From Fluctibacter corallii (GTDB lineage Bacteria > Pseudomonadota > Gammaproteobacteria > Enterobacterales > Alteromonadaceae), in contig NZ_JAOWKX010000004.1 of assembly GCF_025751585.1 (NCBI RefSeq), positions 1 through 64,000 on the forward strand: a stretch of 64,000 nucleotides of DNA, in the 5' to 3' direction. The position numbers and the translations under genes were made by a program. Below are positions 37,817 through 48,555 of this stretch, in pieces. The number at the start of each line of letters is the position of its first letter. Within the stretch, counting starts at the first letter, position 1. The notes beneath the pieces were generated by a model that ran no database searches, was not told where the DNA came from, and saw only the letters and a list, made by a program, of their open reading frames with translations.

Positions 37817-40800
37817 ATGTTTTGTAATCGAATTATAACGCGTCTCATTTTGCTTTTTTTGTTGCTTGGGGCAACACACCTATCTCTTGCCGATGCACAG
37901 TCTAGTCAGGTAACTAAAAACGTGTATGGCGGTGATGTCGCTCAGTTTGGTGCATATGTCAGTGGGCATTACTTTTTTGGAAACCGTAATAGTCAATCTA
38001 TTGCTGTTCTTGATGCTTCAAAAGAGGGGTTCTCGGGCTATAAAGATGCGATAAAGCTTGATGAAACACCCACATCAATGTATGCATGGGGGGAATTATT
38101 GGTTGTAATAAGCCATAATAAATTTATGGCGTACGCCTATGAACAGGATTCCCTCAATCTTGTTTATCTTTTAGAAGTAGGCGGTATGCCGCAACTAGGA
38201 CAGCCTAAGGTATCCGATAGGTATTTTGCTGTATTGAGCCAATCCCAAAGGCTTCATGTGCTAGAGAATACCGGCGCGGCTGTTACCACTAAGAAGAAAC
38301 TATCTCTTGGTATGCCTTCTACTTTAGAAGAACTTAAATACTATAATTTTGAAATTGCAAACGACCAACTTATTCTGCACAGCATTGGTCAAAGCACGAA
38401 TATGCTCAGTTACGTGCATGCGATTCATTCCTTTACTCTATCAGACGCAGATGTGACACAAGTTAAGATGGTATCAAGCTTATCTTCACGAGATTTTGTT
38501 GAAAGTCATGTGGCGTTGGGGAATGGTCGATTCGCTTTCTCAAATCGATACCAACATATTACGCAAATAGAACAACGTAACAGTGATGAATTATCTGTAG
38601 AACGCCAGACATTAGATGATATTTATGGACCAGTATTGGCGGTCAACAATAACACATTGGTAGTACTTGGGCGGTTCGGCAAATATCAAGCCTATCACTT
38701 AACTAATGGAAAGCTGGGTTCAATTCACCAAGATGACATTGACAATAACACGTTACGCTTCAGTGATACGGAAATTGGGGCACCGATAAACAACGGCGTT
38801 GTGTTCATTGGTAAAGATGGCATTTTTACTTTCGATATTGCCTCTGCCAACGTGTTTAACGTGTCAGAGTTAGCTTATTTCGGGGGTGAGCAGGGCAAGC
38901 CTTTGATCAGAGAGAATCAGATTTTTCAACCGACAACGGCAGGCCTCAACCTATATGATGGAGTGAGTGAGGGAAGGTTGGTGTTTAAAAGCCAAACTAA
39001 GCTGGCCAATTCAGATAACAAGGATCGCTTTGTTAGTTTAATCGAACACAAAAACCGTCTCTTTTCGGTTGGACAACATATTCGTAGTTACAGCCGTAAT
39101 ACGCCACCATTTGAAGAAGTAGCGCGAGCTGAAATTGCAGATTACTCTGTTGATCACATGGTAAACGGCGATTACCTTTATCTCCTTTATGCCTTTGGTA
39201 AAGTGGCGGCTTATGATATTTCCAGCGTAGATAGTATCGTGAATACACCCAGCATCTCAGAGGCGTTTTCATTAGAGCCATTGAGTCATGAACCAGTCAA
39301 ACTATGTAGCCAGAACAATAAACTGTATTCTATCTCACGCTTCCATGAAGATAGCCTGATCCAATATGTTCACCAAGGTAACAGCATTGAAGCGAATGTT
39401 TTGTCGTTCAAAGAGGTTATCTCAGAAGGAGAGTGGGTAAGACAAGCGAGCTGTAACGAAAACTATATTTACTTAGCAAGCAATCTTGGTGTGCTGGTTT
39501 TAGAAGTTGGTGAAAGCAATACATTGAGTCTTAAACACCGACTCGATTTGACTTGGGGAGCGGAGTTCATACATGCAAATAGTGAGCAGCTATTTGTCGG
39601 TACACCAGAACCTATCTCAGCATATATGCATGCCAACGTATACGATATAGAAAATACAGAACCGAAGTTTATTGAGCAGGTGATTTTTAAAGGGCTCGAG
39701 TCGTGGTTTAGAATAGACCGTGTTCACGCTAAAAGTGATTTATTCATGGTCTTCCCCCCAGACAGTGCAAATATCATTACTGCTACAAGAAATACGCCGC
39801 CGGCTTTATCGCAAACGGAATATTCCCTCAAAAGTAATGAGTCAGTCACTATTTCACTCGATGAACTAGACACGGATGGTAACCGTGTCACCGTCATGAT
39901 TGATGAGTCTCCCAATACGGGCGTGCTTATTTATAATTCTCTCACTAATAGCTTGGAGTATACGCCTAAGGCAATGCAATCAGCACTTGATGAGGCAACG
40001 ATTACCTTAACTGACTCGGCGGGTGCAAAAGCGACTTATGAATTGGTGTTTAACGTACAACGTTATTTAGAAAAACCCATATTGACTAAAACCGAGTACT
40101 TTATACTCAAAAATACCAAGCTGGTTGTTCAGTTAACACCAGAAGATGATACAAGTTCTGAATTTACCTACACAATATTTGAGTCGGCTAAACAAGGGTT
40201 ATTTAATGTAGACGCTGATGGCGTGTTGACTTATCAACCAGATAAAGACTTTGTCGGTGAAGATAAGGTGCGAATTACCATTACTAATTCACTGCAAAGC
40301 GCTGAAAGCTACGTGTTGACGTTTAAAGTCAGGGCTGAGAATGCTGCGCCGATTGTCAACCAAGATATTATTGAAATGGTAGAGGATGAACCATTTACCA
40401 TTGATTTGTCGGTAAGCGACGAAGAAGCGCATAGAGTTACATATTCAATTAGTCAGTTTTCTAACAATTTAAGTGACGTGAAGATTGATGAATCGGGGAA
40501 ACTGACCATCAGTCCAGCACTAGATGCATTTGGTGATGGCTCGGTTGTCGTTAAATTGGAAGATGAATACGGCGCAGTCTCTGAAACAACGATCCGTATT
40601 AAGATAGAGGGGAAAAACGATGCACCATCAACGGAAATAAAACAGGTTGTCGGTGAAGAAGGTGCCGTGCTGTCATCTACGTTGCCCAGTACGGATGTAG
40701 ATGGTGATAAGCTGACATACTCCTTGCAAAACACTACTACTAACGGTTCGATTACATTGTCTCAAGATGGCACGTTTAACTACACGCCTAATGCTGGATA

Positions 40801-41032
40801 CACTGGTAACGATAGCTTTACGTATAACGTGGCTGATGCTTCGGGCCTATCAAGCACGGGTAAAGTCACGATTACTGTCAAAACAAAGGCTAATACATCC
40901 GTGTCTGGTCAAAACGCAGCTAATGGCAAAGATGGAGGGGGCGGAAGTATTAACGTATGGCTGATAATGCTTGCCATAGTAGGATGTGTCTTGCGTATAC
41001 GTGAAGGATCTAGACTGAATCGGGGGCGGTAA
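37817..41032 (+). CDS. Exported propeller/cadherin-like surface protein with GlyGly-CTERM-like tail
   Basis: The 1071 residues begin with a signal peptide (to about 26, ending LSLADA). Residues about 30-660 are repeated beta-strand units resembling a propeller (YFFGNRNSQSIAVLDAS, GELLVVISHNKFMAYAY). Residues about 665-1025 hold four cadherin-like repeats (VDEDEP-, DGDKLTYSLQ-, GYTGNDSFTYNV-type motifs). The C-terminus is GGGGS, a hydrophobic segment (VWLIMLAIVGCVL) and basic residues, like GlyGly-CTERM/rhombosortase signals. AAGGA precedes the ATG. Probably displayed on the cell surface; binding partner unknown. A terminator follows. Confidence 0.85.
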   Translation: MFCNRIITRLILLFLLLGATHLSLADAQSSQVTKNVYGGDVAQFGAYVSGHYFFGNRNSQSIAVLDASKEGFSGYKDAIKLDETPTSMYAWGELLVVISHNKFMAYAYEQDSLNLVYLLEVGGMPQLGQPKVSDRYFAVLSQSQRLHVLENTGAAVTTKKKLSLGMPSTLEELKYYNFEIANDQLILHSIGQSTNMLSYVHAIHSFTLSDADVTQVKMVSSLSSRDFVESHVALGNGRFAFSNRYQHITQIEQRNSDELSVERQTLDDIYGPVLAVNNNTLVVLGRFGKYQAYHLTNGKLGSIHQDDIDNNTLRFSDTEIGAPINNGVVFIGKDGIFTFDIASANVFNVSELAYFGGEQGKPLIRENQIFQPTTAGLNLYDGVSEGRLVFKSQTKLANSDNKDRFVSLIEHKNRLFSVGQHIRSYSRNTPPFEEVARAEIADYSVDHMVNGDYLYLLYAFGKVAAYDISSVDSIVNTPSISEAFSLEPLSHEPVKLCSQNNKLYSISRFHEDSLIQYVHQGNSIEANVLSFKEVISEGEWVRQASCNENYIYLASNLGVLVLEVGESNTLSLKHRLDLTWGAEFIHANSEQLFVGTPEPISAYMHANVYDIENTEPKFIEQVIFKGLESWFRIDRVHAKSDLFMVFPPDSANIITATRNTPPALSQTEYSLKSNESVTISLDELDTDGNRVTVMIDESPNTGVLIYNSLTNSLEYTPKAMQSALDEATITLTDSAGAKATYELVFNVQRYLEKPILTKTEYFILKNTKLVVQLTPEDDTSSEFTYTIFESAKQGLFNVDADGVLTYQPDKDFVGEDKVRITITNSLQSAESYVLTFKVRAENAAPIVNQDIIEMVEDEPFTIDLSVSDEEAHRVTYSISQFSNNLSDVKIDESGKLTISPALDAFGDGSVVVKLEDEYGAVSETTIRIKIEGKNDAPSTEIKQVVGEEGAVLSSTLPSTDVDGDKLTYSLQNTTTNGSITLSQDGTFNYTPNAGYTGNDSFTYNVADASGLSSTGKVTITVKTKANTSVSGQNAANGKDGGGGSINVWLIMLAIVGCVLRIREGSRLNRGR

Positions 41033-41050
41033 ATAGATTATTTTTTAAAT

Positions 41051-41080
41051 AGCGATCTTTTCTCAAGATCGCTTTTTTTT
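41051..41080 (+). terminator. Terminator after the propeller/cadherin-like gene
   Basis: AGCGATCTT and AAGATCGCT form a perfect 9-bp stem with a TTCTC loop, followed by eight Ts. The following 41081-41451 stretch holds no clear gene and should contain the promoter of the RHS gene. Confidence 0.95.
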
Positions 41081-41451
41081 AGTTACGAAGCAATGATGCG
41101 CGTGTAGGGTTGAACTTTATTCTTCTAATCTATTGATTTTGTGACGCTTTTCAAATTGATAAAAAAATGAACGATGTGTGCCTTTACTTTGCCGCTAATT
41201 CTCGTAAAATTCTGCGCTTTTCGTGCATCGAATAAGCAAATGGTGACAGGACGTTCTGTTGATATAAGGCCTGTCTAAATCAGCTCCATCATGAATTATT
41301 CATAGGGACATGCGTATTTTACTCCTTGTCTCGCAGCTCACAAAGTGAGCCTGATGGCCTTTTGTTTATCAAGTATAAAAATGTATTGTTGATATTGAAC
41401 ATTGCTCATGTTCAGAGAAGGGAAGCTGTTTTAATAAGGATCAAGCCGCTC

Positions 41452-44400
41452 ATGAATTTTATCAAACATCGTCCAAAAAACCGGTTATGGCATAGTGCCC
41501 AAGGCCTAATAAGCATTGTACCTGCACTTTTTATGGCATTGTTCAGCGTAAATAATACGCATGCTTCAACACCAGAAGGGGGGGCATCTGTTACCTTGAG
41601 TTGGAGCGATGTCGAATATGCAACGCACTTCAAGCTAGTAGAGAAAAAGCCAGGAGCATCTGCGTTCGAAACGGTATACCTCGACACTAACACCACGGTT
41701 AAGCTAGACGCACGAGCGGCTGATGTACATGTATATAAGGTAATAGCGTGTATAGATATTCCAGACGACAACACCCCAGAGCCTCTGTGTGAAGAAGTGG
41801 CGGAATATAGCGAAGAGCTAACGGTTGATCTGGCTAAAGGGGATGCGGACGTAGAGTTTCTTGAATTGCCTATTTTTAGCGTAGATCTAAATGCCTTGTA
41901 TGGTGATGATGATGGCGCTAAAAAGTTTGCAACTATCGGAACGCTTCCTGGTGAGTTTCGTGTCGATGAATCTGGTGCGGCAACTTACTCTATCCCCATT
42001 GATTTACCTAAAGGTATTGCTGGCGTTACACCTACGTTGTCGCTGAACTACCACTCGTCGGCGGGCAACGGCCCTCTTGGCATGGGCTGGAGCGTGGGAG
42101 GTTTGTCTGCTATTTCTCGTTGTCGTCCTACATACGAGCAAGATGGATTTAATCAACCTATTCAGTTAACCAATGAAGACCGATTCTGTTTAGATGGTCA
42201 AAAGTTGGTGGCCATCAATGGGGCGTACGGTGAACATGGCACGACCTACCGAACCGAAATTGACTCTCGAGTGCGAGTGACCTCTTACGGAACGTCTGGG
42301 AATGGCCCAGACCATTTTATTGTTGAGCGTGAAGATGGCTCTTCATCTCGTTACGGAGCAGACAGTACCGCAAAGTTAACAGTTGATAACGGTACGGTAT
42401 TAAGTTGGAATATCGATAGCATCAGCGATAACTTCAACCTAGATAGCAATCGGATTAAGTTTAATTATATTTCTGATGCCACTATGTATGGCGAAAATGC
42501 TATATTGCTTTCGTCTGTTACGTACAGTGGCAATAGCGTCAACTTTAGCTACGACACGCGAAACCAGGTATCACGTAAAGACTCCACCAAAGCCTACTAT
42601 CACGGCCTTATTATCGAACATGCCGTGGCCCGTCTTAACAACGTGACGGTTAAAAATCATTACAACAAGCAACTTAAGAGCTATACCCTAGGCTATGAGG
42701 TCGACGATATAAGTAGCAAACACCATGTAAGTCACATCACGCTGTGTGGTGTAGATGGGCAGGGGTGTTATCCAGCTACAGAGTTTGACTGGAATGAAAC
42801 GAGCCCTAATACCATTGGAAGCTCCACGGCCGTAGGCTTTGAACTTGAGGATGGTAATATAAAGTTTGTGATCCCTGCGGATATTGATGGAAATGGCCGC
42901 TCAGACATTCTTTATATCGTAGAAAGAGGCGGAACCTATTATGCATACGCCATGTACAGCAACACTTCAGGTGCCATTTACGACTCTCGACAACTATTTT
43001 CATTTAAACACGAGCACGCTGAAAAATATCCTGTAAAACTGATTCCAATAGATTTAGATGGTGATGGCAATATAGAACTCGTTTTTAATGATACCTATTT
43101 CTCTAGTGATACACGCTGGAGAGTGTTTGATCCTGATGATAGCTATGTAGAAGAAGTGTTGGACTGTCAAAGGAATGGATGCGGGAAAGTAAACGTTCTT
43201 ACCAATATTTATACTCTGGATATTACCGTTGCAGATACTGGCGAAAATCCTTTATTTCATGATATAGACGGCGATGCGTTGCCCGATATTGTTTTTTCAC
43301 GCGGTGAGAGAATACGTGTTGTTAAAAACCTTGGTAAGAATATATTTGCAGACGAGATCGAAATTAAGGTTGAACTGCCCAATAATTACGAACGTTGGGA
43401 GCTGCTCTCTAGAATCTGGGAATTAGTCACGTCGAAACGTCCAATGGATATGAACGGTGACGGTGTCGCAGACTTTTTTATTAAAGGGACTGATGCTATT
43501 GAGGAGGAATGTAACCCTGGTGTTTGGTGCACGGAGGTGTTTGGTTATGTTATTACGATTCAAAACAATGCGGGTGTGTTGTCTGCAGAAATTTTATTGG
43601 ATTTAAAAGATGTAAGAGGAAGCTTACTAGCATCCTTATACAAGGATGAAGCGCAACTGGTTGTTGGCGATGTAAACTCAGATGGCCTCTCTGATATACT
43701 TGTTGGAGGCTCTAGTGGAAGAGTATATATGTCAAATGGTAAAACATTTGACTACTCTGATTCTGTTCCTGTTCCTTTGCCAGGATCGTTAGGCAAAAAA
43801 GGGGAAAACCAGTTAATCAATTCTCAGTTCATGGATGTGAATTTTGATGGAAGACAAGACATTGTTTATTACGAAACTGACAACAAACGCTGGGGGCTCA
43901 TTGTTCAGAAAGAAACAGGTGAGTTTCAGTTTAATTATGTATTGAGCCCTCATCTTACCTACGACTCTGAAAACATTCAGTCTTTTCTTGCCGACTTTGA
44001 TGGTGATGGCGCGACTGATGCTGCCTATGTAGATTTTGGTAGTCGGAAAATTCATCGACACGCTGATAGTCATTCTACGGCTTCGGCAAAACCGCCAGCT
44101 GGCAAATTACGAGCCATCACAAATGGCTTAGGTAATGTCACCGAAATTGAATACGGTCTTATGACGTCAACAGAGACCTATAAAAAATCAAAAAATGCTG
44201 AAACCCTAGATTATGGTCGATGCAATTTTGCAAATGTAACCTGTAGTCCCGTATTCGATGTGGTTAGCCCTCATTCATTGGTGAGGAAAGTCTCTTCGAC
44301 AGCCATCGCCACAGACTCAACTCTGGCTGTTGCTTCGCAAAAACTGTCGGTTAGTTATCACTACGAAGGCATGCGCATCCAATCGGGTGGACGTGGCTCG

Positions 44401-47400
44401 CTGGGTTTTGAATACATTTCAACCACCGATAATGAGCGTAAAGTGACTACCCGCACGCGTTATCGTCAAGACTTCCCGTTTGTTGGTATGCCGGCTGAAA
44501 CGCTTCAGTATTTTGATTATGGCTCTGACGCTGTTCCAGACAAAATGGCAAGTAATGTATTGTCGTATGCGGAAAACCAATACGACTATATGGTACTGAC
44601 CGGGGGGACTTACTTCCCGTATTTAAAGACGGCAACAGATTATCAATACCATGTTGATGATATCGGTACCGGATTGGTTAATGATTTAACGGTAGCGTCG
44701 CGTATTCGTGGTCACTCTGTCACCGACAACACCCACATACCGTCGGTGTCAGGGCATTACGCACTTCTTAATCGCTCCGTGGTGACTCAATACGACGGTG
44801 ATAACAAAGAGCTGAGTAAGGTCACAACCGCAAATACCTATAACGCTGAGAACGAGACTAATTGGTGGATTAGCCGTGTTACCGATACTACGGTTACCCA
44901 CACACGTGTGAATAATACGGTAGCGGGTTACGACGGTGAAGGCGTGACGTCGCGCACGCGTCAATCTCGTTTTGGATACGATGCCACAACGGGCTTATTG
45001 GTGTCTGAGACGATCGCCCCTGAAGGTGCTGCTCTACACCAATTGGTGAATACGCGTCATTGTTACGACAATGTGGGAAATAAAACCACCACCGTGACCA
45101 GCAATCGCCCCATTGCAGACAATTGTGCGCTACCAGCCTTAACTAATGACAAGTTTGATTTTGCCCGTATCAAGAAAGTGAGATTTGATACGGAAGGACG
45201 CTATGTTGATACCACGTATTCGAGTTTATCTCGCCCTTTAACGGACAACACCGAATGGAATAGCCTAGGTCAGGTCACCAAATCGACGGATATCAATGGA
45301 GTGGAGTATGCTGCTGTGTTTAGCCCCCATGGTGAGCCGATGGCAACATACAATAATACGGGGCGATTGTCTTATACAGAAAGGGCGTTCAAGGGCGGTC
45401 TGTCAGAGCCGTCGTTACCTGAAGGCGTGGATTACTACTATGTGACAAAATCAGCTATAGAAGGCGGTGCAACGCAGTTAGCTTATTATGATCAAATGGG
45501 GCGCACCGTTGCCAAAGCCAAGCTGAGTTTCGATAACCGGTACGCATTTACCGTCACCAAGTATGACCAGTATGGGCGAGTTACTGCGCAATCAGCCCCC
45601 TTCTTTTCTGCTGCGACTCCCCATTACGCTACCACCACGTACGACATCTTAGGGCGAGTCGTCGAGGCTAAATCAGCGAATGGTACGCTAACCAAAGCGA
45701 GCTATGAAGAAAATGCCGTGACCACCACCGTCACTGCAATGACCGACACTGGCGCAACCTTTACTCAAACGCAGGTTGAAACCACCAACGCGCTAGGCGA
45801 AACCGTCAGCATGCTAGATGCAGATAACTGGGGCATATCTTATGGCTATGATGCAACCGGAAATCTGATACACACCCGTGACGACGATGGTGTGAATACC
45901 TTTATCTACTATGATGACTATGGCCGTAAAATCGGCATGAACGACCCCGACAAGAAGCGTTGGCAATACCAATATAACGGCCTTGGTGAGCTGGTTAAAC
46001 AAACCGATGCGAAAAACCAAAGCAGTATCACCTATCGAGATACCGAAGGACGAGTGGTGCGAATCGACCACTCGACGCAAGCCCGTGAATTTGAATATGA
46101 CGAACATCAATTGTCAACCGAGTGTGTGACGACCGAGAGCGGTTGTCGCGGCGCAGAGGTGTCGTTTAGAAAAGACTATGTCTACGATGAATTTGGTCGC
46201 GCCAGTATCGTTCAAACAGTAGCAGAAGGCACGTCGTATACCCAAGAAACTACCTATGATGAGTACGGCCGCGTATTCCAGCAATTTGATGCCTTAGGGG
46301 ATTATTATGGTGTACGCAATCATTACGAGAACGGCTATTTGAAAAAGCAAGAAGAGGCTCGCTACAGCGGCTCAGCAACCGAAGGCGACAAGAAGGTGTA
46401 TTTTGAGCTGACCAAAGTTGATGCCTTTGATAATCCAGTATCGTACTCCTATAACGGGAGTCAAGTCAAAGTTGAAAAACACTACGACGACAAAACTGGA
46501 CTAGTCAAAGGAATTACTTCCACAAATGCTCTAGATCAGCTGCTTCAAAAGAATGAATACAGTTTTGATACGTTGGGTAACCTCAGAAGTCGTCAACGTG
46601 GAACATTGGTTGCTAATACGCAAGTGGAATTGGCGGGGCTAACACAACAGGTGCAGTCGCAACGTTTCGGCTATGACAAACTGAATCGCCTCACGCATCT
46701 CAATGATGTTGAGGTGGTGAAGTATCACAGTAATGGCAATATCAAATTTAAAAAAGGGCAGGGGTACTATTGCTATAACGCGGGGCTGGCTCATGCCGTA
46801 TCTGGTATAGGCAGTGCGCCAGGCTGTACCACTAACACCTACAAGTACGACGCGAACGGGAGTGCCGAGTCTATTCGCGGCAACCAAATCATGTACACTG
46901 CTTTTGATAAAGCACAGCGTATCGAGTCTTCGTCAGGTACCACGACGTTTGCTTACGATACTAACAAACGACGTTACAAGCGTGAGACCTCTGCCAACGG
47001 CGAAGTCATCAAAACCTTGTATTTGGGTAACGTTGAAGTAATTTATAAAGACGGCGTGTTTTCTGAGTACCGCCGCTATATTCCAGGCGGCGTGCAAACC
47101 CACACCGCATCGGGCAATATTAGCGAGCAATACCTGCTTAAAGACCATATTGGCAGCTTAGACACCGTAGTCTCAGACTCAGGCGAAGTTTTGCAAAAAT
47201 GGTATTTCGATGCATGGGGCAAGAAGACGCAACTAGCGAAAAGTCAAATGGTTAGCTGCTCAGGCGGTGCTAGCTGTGACGTTGCACAATACTCAAATTC
47301 AGTAGACTTAAGCCAAGTGTTCACCACCCGCGGCTTTACTGGCCACGAGCATGTTGACCACGCAGAAATCATCCATATGAACGGTCGGATCTACGATCCA

Positions 47401-48537
47401 ACCTTGGGTAGGTTCTTGCAGGCTGATCCAAATATTCAGGCACCAAATAATAGCCAGTCTTACAACCGATACTCTTATGTGTTGAATAACCCATTGAGTT
47501 ATACCGATCCATCGGGGTACTTCTTTAAATCCTTGTTTAAGTTTGTTAAAAAGTATTGGCGGACAATTGCAGCGGTAGCAATTAGTATTTATTTGCCGGG
47601 GGCAATAACAGCATTGACCGGAGTTACAAATACTGTTGCTTTAGGCGCTATGACAGGTTTTGTGGCAGGAGGTGTTGCCACAGGCTCTTTAAAGGGGGCG
47701 CTAGTCGGGGCATTTACAGGAGCAATGTTTGGCCAGCTTCATAACATGGCTCCGGGAGCTGGAAAAGTTATTGCTCATGGTGTAGCTGGCGGAATTAGTA
47801 GTGTGCTTAATGGAGGGAAGTTTGGGCACGGCTTCTTGTCGGCGGGACTTACACAAGCTATGGGTAATGTGAAAGGATTGTTCGCCAATGCACCGCAAGG
47901 TATGGCTCGTCTAGGAAATGCCGTTAAAGCAGCAATTATTGGTGGCACAATATCAAAGCTTACTGGCGGTAAGTTTGCGAATGGAGCTTTAACTGGTGCA
48001 TTTTCGCGACTTCTAAACGATGATTTGGCGGCTAATCGAAATAAAGGAGTTGCACTTGAGAAGCTAACTCTGAAAGAGTTAAGAGATTTGGGGATAGAAG
48101 CAGTAGAGCAAGTCAGTATAGACGTGTTCGGAGAAAACGGGAAACCAACTAGAGTCGTCGCTGATTATGTCGCGGTTGATGGCAAAAGAGTTGTATTTGG
48201 TGAGGTTAAAGCGGGAATGCATTCTAAATTAAGCAAAAACCAATTGGCTTTGGTAACAGACTTAATTCAAGACGGAGGAGCTAGAATTCGGTTCGTAAAT
48301 CCAAATGTAATGAGTCGTTTAGGACTTCAAGTTGGAGGTAGATATGCTACAGCGATGTCAATGCATGCTCTGGCCAGTGGCAGAGCTATGAGACAATTTG
48401 CAACGAGAGTTGGTGTTAGAACAGTTGTTGCTGGAGCGTTTTCTGCTCTTGGTTCAACGGCTGCTCTAGGAGCAGAAATGGCATTATTTTCATCTCCAGC
48501 CGGTGAAGGTTCTGACTGCGTGTATTGTATAAATTGA
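41452..48537 (+). CDS. SpvB/FG-GAP/RHS polymorphic toxin with PD-(D/E)xK-like nuclease tip
   Basis: From ATG 41452 the protein has 2361 residues: signal peptide (1-39), FN3-like domain (about 43-120), SpvB region (167-450), seven FG-GAP-like calcium motifs (DIDGNGRSDILY to DFDGDGATDAAY, about 476-855), a TcdB-middle region near 884 and YD repeats (about 1180-1900). The RHS core ends DPTLGRFLQADP, then NNPLSYTDPSGYF near 2020. The variable tip (2024-2361) has a Gly/Ala-rich membrane-like part and a nuclease-like domain with D2238, E2251 and K2253 (DYVAVDGKRVVFGEVKAG). Such tips are released toxins in RHS and Tc proteins. ATG 41452 is preferred over an upstream TTG because the signal peptide starts there. 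The probable immunity gene follows. Confidence 0.9.
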   Translation: MNFIKHRPKNRLWHSAQGLISIVPALFMALFSVNNTHASTPEGGASVTLSWSDVEYATHFKLVEKKPGASAFETVYLDTNTTVKLDARAADVHVYKVIACIDIPDDNTPEPLCEEVAEYSEELTVDLAKGDADVEFLELPIFSVDLNALYGDDDGAKKFATIGTLPGEFRVDESGAATYSIPIDLPKGIAGVTPTLSLNYHSSAGNGPLGMGWSVGGLSAISRCRPTYEQDGFNQPIQLTNEDRFCLDGQKLVAINGAYGEHGTTYRTEIDSRVRVTSYGTSGNGPDHFIVEREDGSSSRYGADSTAKLTVDNGTVLSWNIDSISDNFNLDSNRIKFNYISDATMYGENAILLSSVTYSGNSVNFSYDTRNQVSRKDSTKAYYHGLIIEHAVARLNNVTVKNHYNKQLKSYTLGYEVDDISSKHHVSHITLCGVDGQGCYPATEFDWNETSPNTIGSSTAVGFELEDGNIKFVIPADIDGNGRSDILYIVERGGTYYAYAMYSNTSGAIYDSRQLFSFKHEHAEKYPVKLIPIDLDGDGNIELVFNDTYFSSDTRWRVFDPDDSYVEEVLDCQRNGCGKVNVLTNIYTLDITVADTGENPLFHDIDGDALPDIVFSRGERIRVVKNLGKNIFADEIEIKVELPNNYERWELLSRIWELVTSKRPMDMNGDGVADFFIKGTDAIEEECNPGVWCTEVFGYVITIQNNAGVLSAEILLDLKDVRGSLLASLYKDEAQLVVGDVNSDGLSDILVGGSSGRVYMSNGKTFDYSDSVPVPLPGSLGKKGENQLINSQFMDVNFDGRQDIVYYETDNKRWGLIVQKETGEFQFNYVLSPHLTYDSENIQSFLADFDGDGATDAAYVDFGSRKIHRHADSHSTASAKPPAGKLRAITNGLGNVTEIEYGLMTSTETYKKSKNAETLDYGRCNFANVTCSPVFDVVSPHSLVRKVSSTAIATDSTLAVASQKLSVSYHYEGMRIQSGGRGSLGFEYISTTDNERKVTTRTRYRQDFPFVGMPAETLQYFDYGSDAVPDKMASNVLSYAENQYDYMVLTGGTYFPYLKTATDYQYHVDDIGTGLVNDLTVASRIRGHSVTDNTHIPSVSGHYALLNRSVVTQYDGDNKELSKVTTANTYNAENETNWWISRVTDTTVTHTRVNNTVAGYDGEGVTSRTRQSRFGYDATTGLLVSETIAPEGAALHQLVNTRHCYDNVGNKTTTVTSNRPIADNCALPALTNDKFDFARIKKVRFDTEGRYVDTTYSSLSRPLTDNTEWNSLGQVTKSTDINGVEYAAVFSPHGEPMATYNNTGRLSYTERAFKGGLSEPSLPEGVDYYYVTKSAIEGGATQLAYYDQMGRTVAKAKLSFDNRYAFTVTKYDQYGRVTAQSAPFFSAATPHYATTTYDILGRVVEAKSANGTLTKASYEENAVTTTVTAMTDTGATFTQTQVETTNALGETVSMLDADNWGISYGYDATGNLIHTRDDDGVNTFIYYDDYGRKIGMNDPDKKRWQYQYNGLGELVKQTDAKNQSSITYRDTEGRVVRIDHSTQAREFEYDEHQLSTECVTTESGCRGAEVSFRKDYVYDEFGRASIVQTVAEGTSYTQETTYDEYGRVFQQFDALGDYYGVRNHYENGYLKKQEEARYSGSATEGDKKVYFELTKVDAFDNPVSYSYNGSQVKVEKHYDDKTGLVKGITSTNALDQLLQKNEYSFDTLGNLRSRQRGTLVANTQVELAGLTQQVQSQRFGYDKLNRLTHLNDVEVVKYHSNGNIKFKKGQGYYCYNAGLAHAVSGIGSAPGCTTNTYKYDANGSAESIRGNQIMYTAFDKAQRIESSSGTTTFAYDTNKRRYKRETSANGEVIKTLYLGNVEVIYKDGVFSEYRRYIPGGVQTHTASGNISEQYLLKDHIGSLDTVVSDSGEVLQKWYFDAWGKKTQLAKSQMVSCSGGASCDVAQYSNSVDLSQVFTTRGFTGHEHVDHAEIIHMNGRIYDPTLGRFLQADPNIQAPNNSQSYNRYSYVLNNPLSYTDPSGYFFKSLFKFVKKYWRTIAAVAISIYLPGAITALTGVTNTVALGAMTGFVAGGVATGSLKGALVGAFTGAMFGQLHNMAPGAGKVIAHGVAGGISSVLNGGKFGHGFLSAGLTQAMGNVKGLFANAPQGMARLGNAVKAAIIGGTISKLTGGKFANGALTGAFSRLLNDDLAANRNKGVALEKLTLKELRDLGIEAVEQVSIDVFGENGKPTRVVADYVAVDGKRVVFGEVKAGMHSKLSKNQLALVTDLIQDGGARIRFVNPNVMSRLGLQVGGRYATAMSMHALASGRAMRQFATRVGVRTVVAGAFSALGSTAALGAEMALFSSPAGEGSDCVYCIN

Positions 48538-48555
48538 CACAAAATTACGTGAGCA

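Noticed and set aside
41326..41451. TTG start for the RHS gene 126 bases upstream
   Set aside because: The signal peptide starts at 41452 and the upstream residues look like untranslated leader.
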